From NCBI RefSeq assembly GCF_022530855.2, contig NZ_CP099567.1:2356001-2420000 (forward strand): a stretch of 64,000 bases of DNA, given 5' to 3'. The stretch is from Candidatus Vondammii sp. HM_W22. Its GTDB lineage: Bacteria; Pseudomonadota; Gammaproteobacteria; Chromatiales; Chromatiaceae. The notes beneath the pieces are model-generated. The model was not told where the DNA came from. It did not search any database and was given only the letters and a program-made list of their open reading frames with translations. The number at the start of each line of letters is the position of its first letter. The stretch's first letter is position 1. This document shows, piece after piece, positions 58,531 through 64,000 of this stretch. The position numbers were made by a program, and so were the translations under genes.

Positions 58531-60168
58531 TGCGAAAAAAGCCCCTATGGCGGTGCCCATTCTGTTTGTGCCGGGGATTATGGGGAGCCGTTTGTGTAAT
58601 GAAGATGGTGAGGTTGTTTGGGATCCTCCTGAAATAGGCTTTTCCTTCAAATTCTTCGGCGCTATGGCGCAAGGTGTTTTCGATAGTCCCGATGACCGCA
58701 AACAGCGGTTGATAGGAGAACCGGGTGATGGCTTCAATAAAGACTTTCTGCACGTCGCCGGTACGACCACCAGCGCCAGCCATAAGGCTGATAAAAAATA
58801 CTGGAAGGGGGTAGTAACGGCCCCGCCCGGGCCGGAGAAGATCCAGCTCAAGCCGACCCGGTCCAGTCTGCCGGTGGCGCTGAGTCTGGCGGAACAGCCC
58901 CACAGAAGCCGGGGCTGGGGCACGGTGCATTGGGAGAGCTATGGCCGTTTTCTGCAATCACTGGAGGACCGTGGGGCGGAGATCAGCCAAAGCACCGGCA
59001 ACTGTCATGTCTACCTGCCGGTCTACGCCTGCGGCTACAACTGGACCGCCTCCAGTGCCGACTCAGCGCAAACCCTGTCTGACTGGATCGATGTCGCCAA
59101 GGCGGAGATGGCCGAACTGGGCCTGCCCGTGGAGAAGGTGCTGATCATCAGCCACTCCATGGGGGGCTTTGTCAGCCGCTACTGCACCATGGGCAAGACC
59201 GCCCGTGCCAAGGATGTCCATGCCATCTGCCATATCGCCATGCCAGACAACGGCAGCCCGGCTACCTACAAACGGATGAAAGCGGGCTTTGAGGGTAGCG
59301 AGAAAATTGTGCTGGGTGCCAACGGCCGGGAGGTGACGGCGGTGCTGGCCCATGCCCCCGGGGGGCTGGAACTGCTGCCCAATACCCACTACCGCCAGGC
59401 CGACGGCAGCCAGGGGTGCTGGCTGACCCTGGAGGACCGGGACGAGGCACTGCCGCTTTTTCAGGGTAGCCCCTATGACAGTGTTTATAAAGAGGCCGAC
59501 AAGTGGTGGCGTCTGATCACCCCCGCCTGGGTGGAGCCGAGTGATGAGATTGATGATTTGGGAAAAAACAACTATTTAAAAGAGAATATCTTCAAAATGC
59601 GTTACTACAAGCCAAAATCTTCCACACCGAACTTGGTGAGCAAAAACACCCCAACACCTGGCTGATCTATAGCATCAATCCTGCCGCCGTGTGGGACAAG
59701 GTGCAGTGGAAGCTGGTACAGCGACAAGTCAGCCACCGCGTGGACGGTAGCTCCGACTTTACCGACGAACAGGTGAACCGCACCACGGCCAGGCTCCAGG
59801 CGCTTGCTCACAAGCCGGTATGCGATCCGGAGCGTGGCAAAGGCAACATCACCCTGGCCCGCGAGGTCAAAACCTGGCCGAGTGCCAGCGCTGAGACTGA
59901 TACCGCTCTGGATCAGGTGTCTATCCAGCCCGGCAGTGCGGCCGGCGACGGTACGGTGCACCGTGGTGCCGGTGATCATGACGATGACCCGGGTATCCGG
60001 GAAAAAATCCCCATGAGGATCAGCGACGACCACCAGGCGATGGTGAACAACCAGGAGGTGCAAGACCATGTTGAAGATTTCATTAAAGTCATGCTGTGCA
60101 ATTTTGCTCAGTGCAGTTTTACTGATTGGGGGGTGCAGCCAGATGGAACACGTGGAACTGAAGGTTAA
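58514..60168 (+). pseudogene. Lipase-type T6SS effector, one frameshift
   Basis: Starts MVSLTNAKKAPMAVPILFVP with the lipase oxyanion segment VPGIMGSRL, and has the nucleophile elbow LIISHSMGGFVSRY near residue 210. The frame fails near 59597; one extra A in AAAA gives NIFKNALLQAKIFHTELGEQ and continues to 60168, with the late catalytic region SAAGDGTVHRGAGDHDD. Total about 550 residues. The position after DUF4123 and before a Tli4-like gene identifies it as a Tle-type phospholipase effector that would attack target-cell membranes. The last 101 bases overlap the immunity gene. Confidence 0.75.
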
Positions 60169-61093
60169 GCAGTTGGATAAAGCACTGCCCCGCGACTGGC
60201 AGCCGGTCTGCCTGGGGCACTACAGTCTGAAGCTGCCGCCGCAGTGGCTGCCGCTGGAAAAAGATGATCTGCGCTTCGACGGCTATAAGTTCGAGATCGA
60301 AAAGGCCGTCTATGCCGGTGCGCTCTCGGCAGCGGTCAACGAGAAAGAGCAGGAGCTGGCGCGTCTGGAGGTGCCGGCTGGCCTCAAATCGGTGATCCAT
60401 CGTGAGGAGGGGGATAGAAGAAATGAGTATTTGGTAGCGTATCGAAAAAGAGGGAAAAACAGTCCAGATTTATTGCAGATTGTGGGCTTAAAAATGACGG
60501 ATAGCCATTTAGTTCGCTTTGAGAAAGCGGCTCTGGATGGTTACAAACAAGAGGGAGAGGATATGGTCGAGCAGAATCAGTGGTTTGCCGAAGACTACTC
60601 CGCAGGCCAACGCCTCCTGCGCCTCCTCGAACCGATCAAAAACCCGGCCAAACCGGGCCGGGGCTTCTGTCTTGACAATCAGGTGATCATTCGGGGTGAG
60701 TCGGTAACAAACACCGCTGACAGTTTGGATTTTTTCTATGCGGCGGACGATTATCTGTTCGATGTTTCAATCACAACCAACACCGGTGCCAAAGAGGGTT
60801 TTGACTTGTTCAAGAATCTCGAAAATATCGCCCGTCAGGAGGAGTATCAGGGAGAAGCTTGGCGAGCTAAGATCAATGGCATGGAAGGTGGTCTGGCGCG
60901 AGGAGTGGACCCGTACGATGGGTCGGTTCTCTACGGCTGGATGTATGTTGAATCCCTGCCCAATACCAGGCGCAAACTGATTATAAGAATCAGGTTGGAG
61001 GAGCGTAACAGCCCCTACATGGGAAAAAACAAGGACGAACTCGATATCCTGTTTTACAACATCCTGGGCAGTTTCCACCGTCGTGACAAATAA
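60068..61093 (+). CDS. Tli4-like immunity lipoprotein
   Basis: 341 residues. Residues 1-23 are a lipoprotein signal (MLKISLKSCCAILLSAVLLI then GGCSQ, lipobox LIGGC). The body starts with DWQPVCLGHYSLKLPPQWLP, the N-terminal pattern of the Tli4 family, and has a second domain from about residue 200 (KPGRGFCLDNQVIIRGES, GMEGGLARGVDPYDGSVLYG). It should sit in the periplasm and block the cognate lipase. The gene is undamaged although the effector and chaperone frames are broken. Confidence 0.75.
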   Translation: MLKISLKSCCAILLSAVLLIGGCSQMEHVELKVKQLDKALPRDWQPVCLGHYSLKLPPQWLPLEKDDLRFDGYKFEIEKAVYAGALSAAVNEKEQELARLEVPAGLKSVIHREEGDRRNEYLVAYRKRGKNSPDLLQIVGLKMTDSHLVRFEKAALDGYKQEGEDMVEQNQWFAEDYSAGQRLLRLLEPIKNPAKPGRGFCLDNQVIIRGESVTNTADSLDFFYAADDYLFDVSITTNTGAKEGFDLFKNLENIARQEEYQGEAWRAKINGMEGGLARGVDPYDGSVLYGWMYVESLPNTRRKLIIRIRLEERNSPYMGKNKDELDILFYNILGSFHRRDK

Positions 61094-61108
61094 CCGGAGT
61101 GGGTCGAT

Positions 61109-61399
61109 ATGCCAAACGTCAGCCTGATCGGACACTACCATAGCTGTCCGTTGAACGATCTGGGACCCGTACCCCATGTGGGTGGGCCGATCGTTACAGG
61201 TCAATCGATCTGTACGGTCAATGGCGTTACGGTTGCGGTTGTCGGCGATATCTGCCGATGCCAGACCGGTGCCAGCGACCCGATAGTCAGCGGCGCGGGG
61301 AATTTTACCATCAATGGAAAGACCGTCGCCCTGACCGGCAGTCGGACTGCCCATGGTGGTGTGCTGGTTGAAGGTGACGCCGCCTGTCGTGCCGTCTGA
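61109..61399 (+). CDS. PAAR-domain spike tip protein
   Basis: 96 residues with the glycine-rich PAAR pattern: GPVPHVGGPIVTGQSICTVN, VAVVGDICRCQTGASDPIVS, FTINGKTVALTGSRTAHGGV. PAAR proteins cap the VgrG trimer and sharpen the T6SS needle. No toxin extension. It closes the module, 15 bases after the immunity gene. Confidence 0.88.
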   Translation: MPNVSLIGHYHSCPLNDLGPVPHVGGPIVTGQSICTVNGVTVAVVGDICRCQTGASDPIVSGAGNFTINGKTVALTGSRTAHGGVLVEGDAACRAV

Positions 61400-61435
61400 G
61401 ATGAGGGCGTTGATCAGACCGGCCCAACGGGACCG

Positions 61436-61732
61436 CTACAACGTCTGACAGAGACCATCAGAGAACACGCCATCGCCATCTTCGCCGTAGACAGGAATCA
61501 GGATCTGTCGATACTGTTCCAGATCCTGGCGATTTCTCACGCCGGCAAAAATCGTCCATAACTGATCATGCAGGCGTGGCAGGCGCTTATACTCGGTACT
61601 CATCTGGTTGTATAAGTCATCGATATCCTCGATCTCATAACCGCCCTTGGTCCGGTTCCAGGAGACGCTGTAAATACATCCCTGTACGCTTGAAGGCGGC
61701 ATCCCTGCCGCCAACACTCCTGGAAGTGGCAT
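61436..61732 (-). pseudogene. Unrecognised protein fragment, possibly from a restriction R subunit
   Basis: 98 open codons, protein-like: KGGYEIEDIDDLYNQMSTEY, then KRLPRLHDQLWTIFAGVRNR and QDLEQYRQILIPVYGEDGDG. The end is a TAG at 61438-61436, after which the frame reads on (RSRWAGLINALIS). The other end is cut by the IS5 element at 61738. The LHDQLWTIFAGV segment faintly recalls C-terminal parts of type I restriction R subunits, but I cannot confirm that. Confidence 0.4.
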
Positions 61733-61737
61733 CTACA

Positions 61738-63194
61738 TAGTCGACCCTGAAATATTCATTCCAGGCACTTAATAATACTGTTGTTTCTATTTTGCAAACA
61801 GGAACAACAGTATGGACATGATATTTTTCAGCACAAAAAGAACCTCCCTCATCCATTTTCTGAAGTTGAAGGCAGCCGCCGCCATAAGCAAGTTAATCTG
61901 ATCCCCGGCAAAGCCTTTAAGAAAGTTCCTTTTTAGCCTGTGGTCACTCTTTAAGTGACCACAGGCTCAATGCCAGCTCGTCTTCTGAAACGTTTTCTGG
62001 CTAATGCCATGGCTTCTTCTGAGGTATTCTTCCTAGCAGGCTTTGGCGTTACTATCTGGGTGTCATTAACCTTTGATTTGCCCCGATAACCTCGATCAGC
62101 AATACCCACTTTGGGTACTCGATTGATGAGACGTTTCACCTGTGCCAAGACCTCAGGTACGGTGTGACCATCAAATACATTCTTCTCAAAAGCCAGGGCA
62201 CCAATCACAATGCCCGCGTCCCTTGTGGTGGTGATTGATGCCTTGGTGCCAAACTCATAACGTTGCTGGGCCTTGCCTTTGCTCATACAGTAAACATGAG
62301 GTTCATGTAGGCTGTACAACTTGTTTTTATCAGCACGCTTCTGATTCAGCATGCGCTGGCACAGGGCGAACTTTTCTGCATAGAATTTCTGTTGTTCTGC
62401 GGTCATCTTACGCTGTATTTCACGCAGTAATCGGCCGCTGATGGTCTTTAATCGCTTGACGGCCTTACGTGCCTTTTTACGATTCCTCGGATGTGTGGCA
62501 AATCGGGTGGGGAGCTTGAGAATTTTTACTTCCTTCTCATGGCTTCGACTGAGCACGATACCTTCTGCTCGGGCCATCTTGAGTAACTGCCCGTGTATCT
62601 TTCGGTACTGCTTTGCGTCAGTTGGAAAGGTAATGTTTTTCTCTTGTACGGTAGTGTCGATACACATTTCATCTTCGATCGCCTTTTCTTGATGTAAGGC
62701 GATAGAGGCAGCCAGGATCTTTTCAAAACCTTCGTTGCCAATACGCTTTCTGAAGTAAGTCAGGTCGGAGGGGTCACAAGGAAGTTGCCATTGGAATTCG
62801 ATCTCACCCGTAAAACTCGGGTAGTAGGGATTTTGTATCCAGCGTTGAATCAGAACCTCGTCACTGAGGTCTTCGAGAGGCCCTCCATTAGGCGGATGGG
62901 TTTTGAGGGCTTTCCAAGATGAGAATAAAGCGGGGCAAATTCAGCATCAAAATATGACCAGTCTATCTGTCTGGCCAGTAGCAAAAGTGGATGCTTGGGG
63001 TTCAGCTGATCCAGTAAGTTCTGGTGCAGGAAACTTTGCTGGTTGGGATTGTCTGTCTTGGGTTTGCTCAATTATCCACCTCTATTTCGTCCAGTTTTTC
63101 TCTGCTTTTACCCCTTTCCCGGACGTTTATTTTATCAAATTTAGACGCTTATTTTATATAAATCATTGCGTTATGAATATTTCAGGGTCGACTA
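61738..63194 (-). mobile_element. IS5-family element, complete 1457-base copy, transposase disrupted
   Basis: Both ends carry TAGTCGACCCTGAAATATTC as an inverted repeat. The transposase reads leftward from about 63071. Compared with the copy at 53857, a 16-base deletion near 62880 shifts the frame after KPSKPIRLMEGLS; the remainder is open in the second frame through VPKVGIADRGYRGKSKVNDT and RFRRRAGIEPVVT, where it ends at 61951. The last helix-rich region beyond EPV seems to be lost. Confidence 0.8.
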
Positions 63195-63266
63195 AATAGG
63201 GCACCCTGTTTGCGTTTGTTATTAATTCCTACCGAAGATCTGTAACTACTGTTTTTTGGCCAAGCA

Positions 63267-64000
63267 CTATTGCACCACCGTATCAATAACCAGATCGATT
63301 GCACTCCCCTTCTCTACTTTTACCGGCGCAACTTCACCCTGGATATCACCACTGCCCGCAGTGGGGCCACCAGAACGGGAGATGCGAGCGCCCACCAGCA
63401 CCTCTTTGAAGTTGGAGAGTTTCATCTGCGGTGTCATCGCCTGGGCATCACTGAGCGTCACGGTGAGAGGAAGATCTTTCACCTTAAGCCGAACGACAGC
63501 CAGCGGCATTTTCGGGCCCTCTATGGCACGGGCAAAAACAAACATACTCTCTTCCGGCCCAACTTTACCTTCCAATCCAGGCGCCAGACTCAGTTTCACA
63601 GAAATAGCCGCAGCCGTTACCTGCCCGGCAACCACACTATTGTCCACTTGGACCACATTCGCTGCACCACCAACCTTCTGCTGGGTCTTCGCTTTCAGAG
63701 ACGCAACTTGTTCACGGGAGGCCGGATCATCCTCAACCAGCGGCTCCAGAAGCGACCAGTATTGCAGGGATTTGCTGTAGTTACCGGATTGATCCTCCAC
63801 TATTGCAGCCAACCAAAGCGCGGTGGTATTGGTAAGATCAAGCTTAACCGCCTTGCGTACCAACTCAGCCGGCCGGCCACTCATATCCCCACCGGCAGAC
63901 ATCGACAAGGCATCAGCCAAAGAGAGCAGCACCATGGGCTGATCACCGATCAGTTTGTATACCTTGTCGTAAGCCTCTGCCGCCTGGGCGTAACCTTTCA
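63267..64000 (-). CDS. ccmI: Cytochrome c assembly protein CcmI, C-terminal part (runs off window)
   Basis: 244 codons visible; the start lies beyond base 64000. The first part is TPR-like (KGYAQAAEAYDKVYKLIGDQ, NTTALWLAAIVEDQSGNYSK). The C-terminal periplasmic domain follows: KLSLAPGLEGKVGPEESMFV, FARAIEGPKMPLAVVRLKVK, LPLTVTLSDAQAMTPQMKLS, NFKEVLVGARISRSG. This is the CcmI/CycH pattern; the protein holds apocytochrome c for heme attachment by CcmFH. No lesion in the visible part. It implies a system I cytochrome c maturation cluster to the right. Confidence 0.88.
   Translation of the reverse strand, partial: KGYAQAAEAYDKVYKLIGDQPMVLLSLADALSMSAGGDMSGRPAELVRKAVKLDLTNTTALWLAAIVEDQSGNYSKSLQYWSLLEPLVEDDPASREQVASLKAKTQQKVGGAANVVQVDNSVVAGQVTAAAISVKLSLAPGLEGKVGPEESMFVFARAIEGPKMPLAVVRLKVKDLPLTVTLSDAQAMTPQMKLSNFKEVLVGARISRSGGPTAGSGDIQGEVAPVKVEKGSAIDLVIDTVVQ

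Overview
The window looks like a decaying, insertion-sequence-rich piece of a gammaproteobacterial chromosome. The lineage call rests on a divergent tsaD / rpsU-yqeY-dnaG-rpoD block (29.0-34.7 kb), an Rsd/AlgQ homologue, a CcmI cytochrome c assembly protein, HypF and a type VI secretion (T6SS) effector module. A sulfur-oxidising or host-associated relative of the Chromatiales would fit the gene content and the IS load, but that is an inference and I cannot name the organism.

Layout. 1-2.7 kb: the start of a lytic transglycosylase, then broken ychJ-like and arsJ-like genes and an IS630 remnant. 2.7-4.5 kb: an IS5 copy with an IS3 element spliced into it. 4.6-6.6 kb: a broken hypF. 6.8-15.7 kb: one leftward cluster, AbiEi/AbiEii toxin-antitoxin then type I restriction genes hsdM-hsdS-hsdR; hsdM and hsdR carry nonsense or frameshift lesions while hsdS is open. 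15.9-19.0 kb: integrase fragment, an intact IS256-family element, a DUF4328 membrane gene and the stub of its neighbour. 19.2-25.0 kb: a GC-rich locus with a very large metallophosphoesterase, a secreted pentapeptide-like protein and a duplicated phosphoesterase tail. 25.0-27.5 kb: tRNA-Leu, a second tRNA-Leu 3' half and a Mu-like head-gene remnant. 27.6-28.9 kb: another IS256-family element.

29.0-34.8 kb is the intact housekeeping core, closed by a CAU-anticodon tRNA. A tyrosine integrase abuts that tRNA and opens a prophage-like early region (34.9-39.6 kb: DUF4224-like protein, YqaJ exonuclease, Erf annealing protein, small proteins, antirepressor). 40.0-43.1 kb holds a HigBA-type toxin-antitoxin pair and an AT-rich one-chain restriction-modification gene cut by an IS3 element. 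43.1-49.5 kb is almost entirely nested transposons. 49.6-52.5 kb holds a putative class III nucleotidyl cyclase and rsd. 52.6-56.6 kb is again transposon debris. 56.6-61.4 kb is a T6SS module: vgrG remnant, DUF4123 chaperone, lipase, Tli4-like immunity lipoprotein, PAAR. The window ends with an IS5 copy and the C-terminal part of ccmI.

Two patterns run through the window. Most frameshifts can be repaired by one base in a short homopolymer, so some apparent pseudogenes could be sequence errors or slippage. And nearly all substitution-type internal stops are TAG. Both need raw reads before the broken genes are taken at face value.
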